DNA from: a virus
Virus record (IMG/VR): IMGVR_UViG_3300021389_002466
Location: 1 to 39,803 of that record
DNA length: 39,803 bases
Strand: one strand, 5' to 3'
Below, in pieces: positions 29,937 through 37,221 of the stretch (position 1 is its first letter; each line of letters starts with the position of its first letter). The notes under the pieces are model-generated. The model did no database searches. It worked only from the letters and a program-made list of their open reading frames with translations, and had not been told where the DNA came from. Both the position numbers and the translations under genes were made by a program.

Positions 29937-30206
29937 CTAATTTACTTTTGTTTTTGTTTCTATATACTCATTTATTAAATCTCTGAAGATAGCACATAAT
30001 TCGTACTCTTCAATATCCTCATTGTAATCCATAATTAGTTTAACCCAATCTAAACCGAACCCATCAACTAATTCAAATGGGTCAGTTCCATATCTATGAT
30101 ATGAATCAATAAATTCTGCTGATAAATCCATTAACATACCTCTTTTAGGTTCACCGAAGTGTTTCCTAAAACCATCTACTGTTTTAATTTCTTCTGCGTT
30201 AAACAT
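29937..30206 (-). CDS. Hypothetical protein heading the chaperonin operon, 89 aa
   Basis: First gene after its promoter and 5 bases before groES. It is soluble with an acidic C-terminal helix (NEDIEEYELCAIFRDLINE). GFGLDWVKLIMDY may be part of a helical bundle. It could assist chaperonin function, but no known family is recognised. Confidence 0.7.
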   Translation of the reverse strand: MFNAEEIKTVDGFRKHFGEPKRGMLMDLSAEFIDSYHRYGTDPFELVDGFGLDWVKLIMDYNEDIEEYELCAIFRDLINEYIETKTKVN

Positions 30207-30212
30207 ATTCTA

Positions 30213-30244
30213 CTAATATACGAAATTTATTCCACAATTCCAAA
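30213..30244 (-). promoter_or_regulatory. Promoter of the groES-groEL operon (TTTG-N20-TATATTAG)
   Basis: A full copy of the promoter motif, just after the stop codon of the bilin reductase gene and 7 bases before the 89-aa gene start. Confidence 0.9.
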
Positions 30245-30922
30245 TTATGACAAATTGTCAGTTTTTATCTTAGGAAATAGTACTTCTGTCATAAAATACT
30301 TTGCCTTTTCCTCTCCAATATTTGCTTTTAGTGCTCCAAAGGTTCTTTTATTTGAAGCTTGGTGTTCACAATAAGTGTTTTGGTTCTTAATAATAGTTTC
30401 AATATCACTTACACTCTCAGTTAAATCTTCATCTGAGTTTAATTTATCTAACCATCTTTCAAATGCATCGAATCCAACTTCAAAGATTTTCTCATATTCA
30501 TCTTCAGTAGGTCTTACTGCTATGAAATCTTTTGAAAATACAGTTGCCCAAACTGGTAACTTTCTATCTTTGTTCCAAGTTGTATCGTGCCACTTTTCTT
30601 CGTACATAACTGGTGACCAATCCATAAACACTCCACTAATCTTAGACATTTCCTTTTCATCGTTTTGATATCCAACTACATCAAATCCATACATAGGCAT
30701 CTTAGAACATTCTCTTGGAAAACAAGTTATATGTACAACTTCTAATCCCATATGAGAATATCTTTCAACATGCGCTAATCTGAATCTATCGTTTTCATAA
30801 CGATAGTTTTCCCAACCATAATCATCAGTTTCCATCATCTCTACACCATCTTGTGCTTCAATTAATGCTTTAAATTTCTCCGAGTGGTGAAATATTCTAT
30901 CTTTTAGTTTATAGTAAGACAT
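30245..30922 (-). CDS. Ferredoxin-dependent bilin reductase (PcyA/PcyX/PebS family), 225 aa
   Basis: The family core is clear: FRLAHVERY (E53), LEVVHITCFP (H64) and MPMYGFDVVGYQ (D81) align with Glu76, His88 and Asp105 of PcyA. SGVFMDWSPVM follows the usual aDLQP strand. The ending, TYCEHQASNKRTFGALK then KYFMTEVLFPKI, matches the PcyA C terminus. The enzyme reduces biliverdin, using ferredoxin, to a phyco- or phytobilin. Which product is uncertain. The presence of His at 64 (PebS has Asn) points to the PcyA/PcyX side. It overlaps the heme oxygenase by 19 bases. No ferredoxin is seen in the window. Confidence 0.86.
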   Translation of the reverse strand: MSYYKLKDRIFHHSEKFKALIEAQDGVEMMETDDYGWENYRYENDRFRLAHVERYSHMGLEVVHITCFPRECSKMPMYGFDVVGYQNDEKEMSKISGVFMDWSPVMYEEKWHDTTWNKDRKLPVWATVFSKDFIAVRPTEDEYEKIFEVGFDAFERWLDKLNSDEDLTESVSDIETIIKNQNTYCEHQASNKRTFGALKANIGEEKAKYFMTEVLFPKIKTDNLS

Positions 30923-31422
30923 CCTTCTAAGTTTTTAAAAATCTTTATCATAAAATCGAAACCTTTATTTACTTCATCGGCCCATTCATCTTTTTGAATA
31001 GCTCTTACTGATTCCATAGATTCTCTCATATTTTCAAAATCATACATTTTACCAGGACCTGGTGTATTCTTTTTCATCATTTGACCACCAAACATAATTG
31101 CTAAGTAGTTCAAATAGATATGAGCGTTTACTTTTTCTTGTGATAACGCTTTTAGATATTCTAAATAATTTCTTGTTGCTTCATCACAAACGAAAGTATT
31201 AATACCTAAAGACATCAAATCAAATGCTACTGGTTCAACTCTACTTAATCCTTTGTGTGGAAGTTCAAAGTTATCTTCAATAGTTTTAAAAATATTTAAC
31301 TGAGAACGAAGATACCATCCATATTGTTCTGTTGTTAATTCACCTTTGAACATCTTAACATTGAATGGCATTCTCTCAGCTTCTTTATGTTTATCGTGTG
31401 TTGCTTCTTTTAATGGTTTCAT
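30904..31422 (-). CDS. Heme oxygenase, 172 aa
   Basis: LKEATHDKHKEAERMPF places the heme-ligating His at H12, as in HO-1 (LKEATKEVHTQAE). The distal helix is YLAIMFGGQMMKK, in place of YLGDLSGGQVLKK. The GG pair needed for the kink is kept, but the Asp that holds the water network is replaced. It would open heme to biliverdin, CO and iron. It overlaps the PspC gene by four bases (ATGA) and the bilin reductase by 19, so the pair is expressed together. The product biliverdin is the substrate of the next enzyme. Length is about 60 aa below cyanobacterial enzymes. Confidence 0.86.
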   Translation of the reverse strand: MKPLKEATHDKHKEAERMPFNVKMFKGELTTEQYGWYLRSQLNIFKTIEDNFELPHKGLSRVEPVAFDLMSLGINTFVCDEATRNYLEYLKALSQEKVNAHIYLNYLAIMFGGQMMKKNTPGPGKMYDFENMRESMESVRAIQKDEWADEVNKGFDFMIKIFKNLEGCLTIN

Positions 31423-31601
31423 TCTGATTCAGTTATTAAAGTTGTGATTATATATAAAATCAACATAGGTGTTGCTGGGATGAAGAATAATAACACAAAC
31501 AATAATCTCCAAAGGAGTGGGTCTGTATCAAAGTAGTTTCCTAACCCACCACAAATTCCACTTAATTTTCTATTTAGTTTACTTCTTTTGAATTTTTTCA
31601 T
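31419..31601 (-). CDS. PspC-domain membrane protein, 60 aa
   Basis: KLSGICGGLGNYFDTDPLLWRLLFVLL is split by charge but follows the PspC domain (basic N terminus, GxCgGLaxYFxxDp, membrane helix). The single TM helix (about residues 30-54) anchors it. PspC in cells senses membrane stress. A phage copy may steady the membrane or block the host response. It sits directly upstream of heme oxygenase. Confidence 0.85.
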   Translation of the reverse strand: MKKFKRSKLNRKLSGICGGLGNYFDTDPLLWRLLFVLLFFIPATPMLILYIITTLITESE

Positions 31602-31603
31602 AA

Positions 31604-32530
31604 TTAATTTGATAATGGTGCTTTAATTGCTGGATGATGTTCATACTCAATTATAGAATAATCCCACTCACCATTTAATACATCTACCGATTTTAATATA
31701 ATCTTAGGTAGTGGAAATGGTTCTCTTACAATTTGTTCTTTTGCTTGTTGAATGTGATTCTTATATAAATGTACATCACCTAAGTTTCCAATCAGTTCAC
31801 CCGGTTGTAACCCCGTCTCCTCACATAATAAAAGGAGTAGTGTTCCATAACTTGCAATATTAAATGGTAATCCTAAGAATGAATCTACACTTCGTTGACT
31901 CCACATTAAAGATAGTTTACCATCTTGAACATAACATTGGAATCCATAGTGGCAAGGTGGTAAAGTCATTTCATCTAACTCACCAACGTTCCAAGCTGAT
32001 ACCATTAATCTTCTACTATTAGGATTCTTCTTAATATCAACAATCAATTTAGCAATCTGGTCAATATGTAATAAGTAACCCTCACCTTTAGCAACGTTAA
32101 ACTTTTGGGATTCCCAATTTCTCCATTGTTTACCATAGATAGGACCTAACTCACCCCACTTAGTTGCAAACTCATTATCGGTTTTAATTTGTTCAATAAA
32201 CTCCTTCATCGATAGAATATCAGTACCGTATGAATTAGCCATTGCATATTTCTCATAGTTCTTATAAGCATCACCATCCCAAATATGACAATTGTTATCA
32301 ACTAAGTATTTGATATTAGTATCTCCTTTTAGAAACCACTTCAATTCAGTCATCATAGTTTTAACTGCCATCTTCTTTGTGGTTAGTAAAGGAAATCCAT
32401 CACTCATATCGTGTCTGATTTGTTCACCAAAGTAAGATAGTGTACCAGTTCCAGTTCTATCTCCCTTTTCTTTTCCATAAAGTACCAACTTTCTGAGGAT
32501 ACCTTGATATTGTTTTTCTATATTACTCAT
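31604..32530 (-). CDS. thyA: Thymidylate synthase (ThyA)
   Basis: Converts dUMP to dTMP with methylene-tetrahydrofolate. Motifs: GDRTGTGTLSYFGEQIRHD, WDGDAYKNY, the catalytic Cys in LPPCHYGFQ (C193), WSQRSVDSFLGLPFNIASY and GELIGNLGDVHLYKNH. The 308-aa length includes a modest insertion relative to the common 264-aa form. Phages often carry it for DNA precursor supply. It overlaps the GT25 gene by 8 bases. Confidence 0.97.
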   Translation of the reverse strand: MSNIEKQYQGILRKLVLYGKEKGDRTGTGTLSYFGEQIRHDMSDGFPLLTTKKMAVKTMMTELKWFLKGDTNIKYLVDNNCHIWDGDAYKNYEKYAMANSYGTDILSMKEFIEQIKTDNEFATKWGELGPIYGKQWRNWESQKFNVAKGEGYLLHIDQIAKLIVDIKKNPNSRRLMVSAWNVGELDEMTLPPCHYGFQCYVQDGKLSLMWSQRSVDSFLGLPFNIASYGTLLLLLCEETGLQPGELIGNLGDVHLYKNHIQQAKEQIVREPFPLPKIILKSVDVLNGEWDYSIIEYEHHPAIKAPLSN

Positions 32531-33437
32531 TTTCTTTACTTCTTAAATATATCGTTCCCCAATTTTCAATTAAATCCCCATAACTATTAGTAAATGGTTC
32601 AAATGTTACTTTTTCAACATCTATCTTAGATGAAATACTTGCGGTTTTGAGATATCTTAATGCACCTTCGGTGAAATTATCACCAAATGTAGTAGATGAA
32701 AAATACTGATTACCAAAATCCTGCAACTCATAAAGAATATATTCTTCGTGTTGTAACATCATTCTTTGAGTTTCCCATCTAAAATATCTACCAGTCTTTT
32801 GACCAAAATGAGATACTGGTGTTGAATATATTTCAACATCACTACAATGTAAATTTACATCTGCTGCAAATTCAATAGGTGAATTATTATCAATTAATTT
32901 TTGAGCTGATTCTTTGTTTATAATATAGGAATGAGCTGCATATCCTATTGGGTATCTATCCATATGTTGAAGAACAAGTGCCTCATCACATTGTGTACCA
33001 TTTATATCCTTATCAATGTGACCAACCATTACAATTCCCCAATCAATATTCTTTACATCATCAGCTAACATTTCATATCCTCTAGAACCTTCAATTAAAG
33101 TTCTCAAACCAACATTGGTTATATGAGCATCATCTTCTAATATTAATGCAGTTTTAACACTATCATCAGTTTTTAAGAATCGTTCATATACTTTTTGATG
33201 TGATAAAGCACATCCATAAATTGATTTAGTTAATGCACCATTTGGGTCTGTAAACTTATGACTTATTTTATTTTCATCCAAAAGTTCATCAATATCTAAT
33301 TTAGAACCATCAATAGCATCAACCCATTCTATTTTTTTATGGGGATAACCAGCTGATAATAAATCATCATAAACATTCTTTCTACGAATTCCATGTTTAT
33401 GCATTGATATAATATAAATCTTATCTACAAACTTCAT
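32523..33437 (-). CDS. GT25-family glycosyltransferase, 304 aa
   Basis: The start KFVDKIYIISMHKHGIRRKN, then EWVDAIDGSKLD, GCALSHQKVYERFL and ALILEDDAHI match LPS-type GT25 enzymes. A later YIINKESAQKL and aromatic tail complete the fold. It probably adds a sugar, often galactose, to a surface glycan. Acceptor unknown. It shares one base with the quinone reductase start. Confidence 0.88.
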   Translation of the reverse strand: MKFVDKIYIISMHKHGIRRKNVYDDLLSAGYPHKKIEWVDAIDGSKLDIDELLDENKISHKFTDPNGALTKSIYGCALSHQKVYERFLKTDDSVKTALILEDDAHITNVGLRTLIEGSRGYEMLADDVKNIDWGIVMVGHIDKDINGTQCDEALVLQHMDRYPIGYAAHSYIINKESAQKLIDNNSPIEFAADVNLHCSDVEIYSTPVSHFGQKTGRYFRWETQRMMLQHEEYILYELQDFGNQYFSSTTFGDNFTEGALRYLKTASISSKIDVEKVTFEPFTNSYGDLIENWGTIYLRSKENE

Positions 33438-34018
33438 TAAATCTCAAATTTTAAATCTTTTCTAATATCAGTTTTTACTCTTTGTAGATACTTTCTACGT
33501 TTCTCATCAGATACAAATGGTACTGACCAGAATTGTTTTGTTTTTCTCCACCTACTTAACTTCCAACCAAATACAAATGAGTAAACACCCAATACCAATC
33601 TTAACTTTACTGAGTTTAGATATAAAGTTCTAACTGGTAATGATGGTGCACCATGTGTAATGTAGGTTCTAACCTTTTTATCACTCAGATGTGGTTGTGG
33701 GTATGCGTACAACTTTGTAATGTTTTTAAAGTTGTATGCAAATCCTGGTGTAAATACTTCATCAAAGAACACTTCCATTCTTGGAGTTAATCTGAACCAC
33801 CATACAGGTGATACAAAATATATTCTTTCGGACCAAGTTACCAATTCTTGATACCGTTTAACCAAATCAGTTCTTGGTCTTGCAAATGAATCCCTATATA
33901 AATCAATAACTTCGATTTCTTCATTGTGTTTACGAAGTTCCCGTTTGATAGTTTTCATAATACCATTATAGCAAAATGAATCTTTATTAGGATGTCCTAT
34001 TACTATTAGGTTTTTCAC
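33437..34018 (-). CDS. Flavodoxin-fold NAD(P)H quinone reductase-like protein, 193 aa
   Basis: NLIVIGHPNKDSFCYNG is the FMN/FAD-binding start, and YFVSPVWWFRLTPRMEVFFDEVFTPGFAY is the core motif (broken here by charge) of the Flavodoxin_2 family (KefF, MdaB). The C terminus is basic. It may reduce quinones or control redox stress. It lies in the operon of heme oxygenase and bilin reductase, which need electrons, but this family is not a known donor for bilin reductases. Confidence 0.83.
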   Translation of the reverse strand: MKNLIVIGHPNKDSFCYNGIMKTIKRELRKHNEEIEVIDLYRDSFARPRTDLVKRYQELVTWSERIYFVSPVWWFRLTPRMEVFFDEVFTPGFAYNFKNITKLYAYPQPHLSDKKVRTYITHGAPSLPVRTLYLNSVKLRLVLGVYSFVFGWKLSRWRKTKQFWSVPFVSDEKRRKYLQRVKTDIRKDLKFEI

Positions 34019-34254
34019 AATTTCACCTTTTTACGAGATTTAGTTAACCTTTTCTTTTTAGGTTTTTCAGTTGGGAATCTACCCCAATTACCATGTCCAT
34101 CCATATCCATTTCATCAGAAACGATACCATCTCTGATATCATCTCTTCTCATATCTCTTCTTTGTGATTCATTTGCCCACTTAATCATGTACAAATAACC
34201 AAACAAATACAATCCGAATACAACACATCCGAATATAAAAATTCCAACAGTCAT
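34015..34254 (-). CDS. Single-pass membrane protein, 79 aa
   Basis: One N-terminal helix (VGIFIFGCVVFGLYLFGYLYM) and a charged tail with a basic end (KPKKKRLTKSRKKVKL). Function unknown. It overlaps the reductase start by four bases. Confidence 0.66.
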   Translation of the reverse strand: MTVGIFIFGCVVFGLYLFGYLYMIKWANESQRRDMRRDDIRDGIVSDEMDMDGHGNWGRFPTEKPKKKRLTKSRKKVKL

Positions 34255-34255
34255 C

Positions 34256-34459
34256 TTACTTTCTGTTTATGTGTTCTCTATAATCATTTCTTCTCTGTCT
34301 AATTGCAACAGACGCTGATAATATCGATGGAACCCAAATTCCAACGAAGATTCCTTCTAACTGATTTCCACTAAACCATAGTGTTACTGAAAACAGAAAA
34401 GATACAAATGCCAATAGGATTGGATAATACAATCCGAAAAATTCTAACGCTTTCTTCAT
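34256..34459 (-). CDS. Two-helix membrane protein, 67 aa
   Basis: Hydrophobic helices at about residues 11-29 and 34-50 (LLAFVSFLFSVTLWFSG, GIFVGIWVPSILSASV) and a basic tail (RQRRNDYREHINRK). No known family. Confidence 0.66.
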   Translation of the reverse strand: MKKALEFFGLYYPILLAFVSFLFSVTLWFSGNQLEGIFVGIWVPSILSASVAIRQRRNDYREHINRK

Positions 34460-34465
34460 TTTAAT

Positions 34466-34684
34466 TTACTTTAATTTATGTTTCTTTTTATATTTTTCAA
34501 CGAAACTATCACCAACACCCAAATCTAATATTTCATTTTCCTTTGGTATCAGAGGTTTTCGTTTAGTTGTTGATATAATATCATCAACTCTGGTATTTTC
34601 AAAGACCTCTAAATGTACTTTAGAGTTTTTACGAGGCCCTTTGTGAACCACCACAACAGGTAAAGTTCTATTTAAGTTACCCAT
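34466..34684 (-). CDS. Hypothetical protein, 72 aa
   Basis: The chosen start MGNLNRTLPVVVVHKGPRK shares one base with the preceding stop (TAATG). A longer frame would overlap the previous gene fully. Basic ends and a beta-like start. Function unknown. Confidence 0.62.
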   Translation of the reverse strand: MGNLNRTLPVVVVHKGPRKNSKVHLEVFENTRVDDIISTTKRKPLIPKENEILDLGVGDSFVEKYKKKHKLK

Positions 34685-34842
34685 TATAAGAATATAGTTG
34701 TAATTGCAGAGTATATTCCATAAACAGCGAACATTACTAAAAATGCCAAACAACCATAACCCATAGTTTTCATAGTTGATTCATATTGTTTATCACTTCT
34801 ACCTTGCCTACTTCTATACTGTCTTACTTTTTTCTTTTCCAT
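34684..34842 (-). CDS. Small membrane protein, 52 aa
   Basis: A basic N terminus (EKKKVRQYRSRQGRSDKQ) and one C-terminal membrane helix (YGCLAFLVMFAVYGIYSAI). Coupled by TAATG to the next gene. Function unknown. Confidence 0.58.
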   Translation of the reverse strand: MEKKKVRQYRSRQGRSDKQYESTMKTMGYGCLAFLVMFAVYGIYSAITTIFL

Positions 34843-34979
34843 AACTTTTTAAATTTTGTTAATTTAGATTCTTCTATTATAGAACCATCCTTATCAACAG
34901 TAGGTGCTTCCAATATACCATATGTTATAATTAGACCACTTATTAGAAAGTAAAGTCCTATGATTTCCCAAACTCCCAT
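34824..34979 (-). CDS. Small membrane protein, 51 aa
   Basis: One N-terminal helix (VWEIIGLYFLISGLIITYGIL) and a basic tail (KLTKFKKLWKRKK). It overlaps the next gene by 19 bases and shares one base with the preceding stop. Confidence 0.58.
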   Translation of the reverse strand: MGVWEIIGLYFLISGLIITYGILEAPTVDKDGSIIEESKLTKFKKLWKRKK

Positions 34980-35191
34980 TATCTTATTATATTAAATGTT
35001 TTAATTGAATCACAACTTGTACAAACAACTGTATCTATTCTACCTCTTACACAGCTATCTTGTTCCCATAGTTCTATTAGATGGTTTCCATCTTCACACT
35101 TACAATCAGTACTCTTATCAGTACAATTAACCCCACTCCATTTTCTTAGTATAGGGTCTTTAATCCACTCACTTCTTAGTTTACTTATCAT
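34979..35191 (-). CDS. Cys-rich small protein, 70 aa
   Basis: Six Cys in CTDKSTDCKCEDGN and SCVRGRIDTVVCTSC suggest a zinc site, the last CTSC being typical of a zinc ribbon. Soluble. Overlaps the preceding gene by 11 bases. Probably a metal-binding regulator or adaptor. Confidence 0.65.
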   Translation of the reverse strand: MISKLRSEWIKDPILRKWSGVNCTDKSTDCKCEDGNHLIELWEQDSCVRGRIDTVVCTSCDSIKTFNIIR

Positions 35192-35522
35192 ATCCTACAA
35201 ATTCAAATTCAGGTTTTTTAATTAACCCATCTTTTACTAACCATTCTAACTCTTCATTGATTTGATAATTCTGAAGTTGTGCAATATCTTCAAATACACC
35301 ATCGAATACTGCATCAACATCATAACCTTCACCATAAGAAGGTCCGAATGAATTAGCAATTTTGTTCATACCGGCTCTATCACCTTTTTTGTAGAACTCT
35401 TCTAATTTATTATACAAATCAATTTTAATTAGCTTTCCAACTAATTCGTTCCAATCGTACATCTTTTGATTCCAAGGTTTGGTAATCTCAATTCCGTACT
35501 TTGTTCCAATTACTTTACTCAT
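35181..35522 (-). CDS. Hypothetical protein, 113 aa
   Basis: First gene of the operon that leads to the bilin genes. Helical, soluble (KIDLYNKLEEFYKKGDRAG), with an acidic middle. No family recognised. Confidence 0.68.
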   Translation of the reverse strand: MSKVIGTKYGIEITKPWNQKMYDWNELVGKLIKIDLYNKLEEFYKKGDRAGMNKIANSFGPSYGEGYDVDAVFDGVFEDIAQLQNYQINEELEWLVKDGLIKKPEFEFVGYDK

Positions 35523-35548
35523 ATTAAGGTCTTTTTACAATTACAACT

Positions 35549-35580
35549 CTAATATAAGAAAAATATTTGAATTATCCAAA
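35549..35580 (-). promoter_or_regulatory. Bacteroidota-type promoter (TTTG-N20-TATATTAG)
   Basis: Full motif about 30 bases before the 113-aa gene. Its -33 part overlaps the last codons of the dehydratase gene upstream. It controls the operon with thyA, heme oxygenase and bilin reductase. Confidence 0.9.
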
Positions 35581-36474
35581 TGTTTCTGTAAGAAATTTTT
35601 CTAAAGTTTTTGTGGTTATGTTATAATCCTTTTTTAGATATTGAAGTTTGCTGAAATCAATTGAGTATCTTCTATCATGTCCTAACCTATCTTCAACATG
35701 CTCTAAGTTTACTTTCTTATTTAGAATCACTCCAATTTGTTGAACAATACTTCTATTAGTCCAATTATCACCACTACCAATATTCCATATTCCGTTTTGT
35801 GATATCATCAAATCATAAATTATTTGAGCATTATCTTCAACCCAAATCCATTCTCTCATTTGTTTACCATCACCATAAAGGGGAATTGGTTTATCTTCTT
35901 TAATTGAACGAGCTATTGTAGGTAAAAACTTTTCATCATTTTGATGTGCACCATAATTATTACAAGTTCTCGTAATTAAATAAGGTAATCCATAAGTTCT
36001 TCCAGCAGCTTCAACTAAGTGGTCTCCGGCTGCTTTGGTAGCTGAGTAATATGATGATGGTTTAAGTGAAGTATGTTCATCAGCTTCCATCATCTTTCTA
36101 CTTTCCATATCACCATAAACTTCATCAGTTGATATTTGTACAAACTTTTTTAGATTAGGTATTTGTTTTGCAATCTCTATCATATTAAATGTACCTTCTA
36201 CGTTTGATTTTACAAAAGGTAATCCGTTATGTATTGATTTATCTACATGAGATTCAGCAGCAAAGTTCACAATGTAATCAGCGTATCCAATATCATCTAA
36301 AGTGATATCACAAATATCTTTTTTAATAAGAGGTATATCTTTTGGAATTAGAAATGGATTAGCTGCATAAGTTAGTTTATCTATAACAACTATTTCAGTA
36401 TTTGGAACTTTATTTATAAGATTTACAAAGGATGAACCTATAAACCCACAACCACCAGTTACTACTATTCTCAT
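35572..36474 (-). CDS. dTDP-glucose 4,6-dehydratase-like protein (RmlB family), 300 aa
   Basis: An extended SDR with TGGCGFIGSSFVN (NAD site), NFAAESHVDKSI, QISTDEVYGD (the Thr-Asp-Glu of the dehydratase), YYSATKAAGDH with the Tyr-Lys pair, RTCNNYGAHQ, MREWIWVEDNA and RLGHDRRYSID. All point to RmlB. It makes dTDP-4-keto-6-deoxyglucose, the entry to rhamnose and many amino sugars. At 300 aa it is somewhat shorter than usual (about 350). It could feed the DegT homologue at 9 kb. No RmlA, C or D is seen here. Confidence 0.93.
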   Translation of the reverse strand: MRIVVTGGCGFIGSSFVNLINKVPNTEIVVIDKLTYAANPFLIPKDIPLIKKDICDITLDDIGYADYIVNFAAESHVDKSIHNGLPFVKSNVEGTFNMIEIAKQIPNLKKFVQISTDEVYGDMESRKMMEADEHTSLKPSSYYSATKAAGDHLVEAAGRTYGLPYLITRTCNNYGAHQNDEKFLPTIARSIKEDKPIPLYGDGKQMREWIWVEDNAQIIYDLMISQNGIWNIGSGDNWTNRSIVQQIGVILNKKVNLEHVEDRLGHDRRYSIDFSKLQYLKKDYNITTKTLEKFLTETFG

Positions 36475-36680
36475 TTCATTAATTTTATATTTACCAATCT
36501 ATGTATTTTAGAAATAGCTTCTTCTATTTTCAAAGTTTGAAATCTAGGATGCCATCTTCCCCATAATCCAAAAAACCATCTATCATTCCACTCAACTATA
36601 AAGACTGATTTATCTCTAAGTGAGTGTTCAATGATACGATACCTTCTCATTTCTTTATGATATCTTTTATTTTGATTCAT
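36471..36680 (-). CDS. Basic small protein, 69 aa
   Basis: Arg/Lys/Trp-rich (KRYHKEMRRYRIIEHSLRD, then FGLWGRWHPRFQTLK). Looks like a small beta-rich nucleic-acid or nucleotide-binding protein. It overlaps the P-loop gene by 14 bases and the dehydratase by four. Confidence 0.6.
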   Translation of the reverse strand: MNQNKRYHKEMRRYRIIEHSLRDKSVFIVEWNDRWFFGLWGRWHPRFQTLKIEEAISKIHRLVNIKLMK

Positions 36681-37221
36681 TATTTAAATCCAATAGAGTA
36701 ATAATTTTATCAACTGTAAACTCATCCACTTTAATAGTGTGATAGTTGAATCCATTATCATCTAATATCTTTTTACATAATGTATCGATTTCAATAGATT
36801 GTTTTATATCTTGAAATCTTTCATCATCATTATGCTGAGTTTCCCCTCTTTCTAAAAGTATGTTTATACTATTATACCTTTTGTGTAAACTGATAATAAA
36901 ATTATGAAACTCTTCTCCATAAAATTCTGCAGGATATCCTTCAGTATAATAGGTATGGTAAATTGTAGAAAATAGAATTGGTGAATCAATTACTATATAA
37001 TCTACTTTACCATAACTTTCAGCAATCCCTCTATGTTGGTTTGCAAATACATAAAGTTGGTCTTTGATTGCTGGGATGTTATTATCCCATGCTAATCTCT
37101 TTGGAAATTCATATGGGTTATTACAACTAATGTGTCTTTTCTTTAATTCATAGGTAATACCAGCTGATATGCCTGATTTTCCTATGCCTGGTCCTCCAAA
37201 TAAATTAATTAACTTGCTCAC
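36667..37221 (-). CDS. P-loop ATPase/kinase-like protein (AAA_28-like), 184 aa
   Basis: LFGGPGIGKSGISAGITYEL has a Walker A motif (GGPGIGKS, residues 9-16), and DYIVIDSPILFS is the Walker B-like strand. A later RGETQHNDDERFQD forms a lid-like region. This resembles small phage kinases or NadR-like ATP enzymes. Its start is GTG, inside the end of the nuclease gene (17 bases overlap). Substrate unknown. Confidence 0.78.
   Translation of the reverse strand: MSKLINLFGGPGIGKSGISAGITYELKKRHISCNNPYEFPKRLAWDNNIPAIKDQLYVFANQHRGIAESYGKVDYIVIDSPILFSTIYHTYYTEGYPAEFYGEEFHNFIISLHKRYNSINILLERGETQHNDDERFQDIKQSIEIDTLCKKILDDNGFNYHTIKVDEFTVDKIITLLDLNNESK

Noticed and set aside
33437-34018. Flavodoxin-fold protein as the electron donor for the bilin reductase
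   Set aside because: Its motifs are of the quinone reductase type, which takes electrons from NAD(P)H to quinones; true flavodoxin or ferredoxin features are missing.
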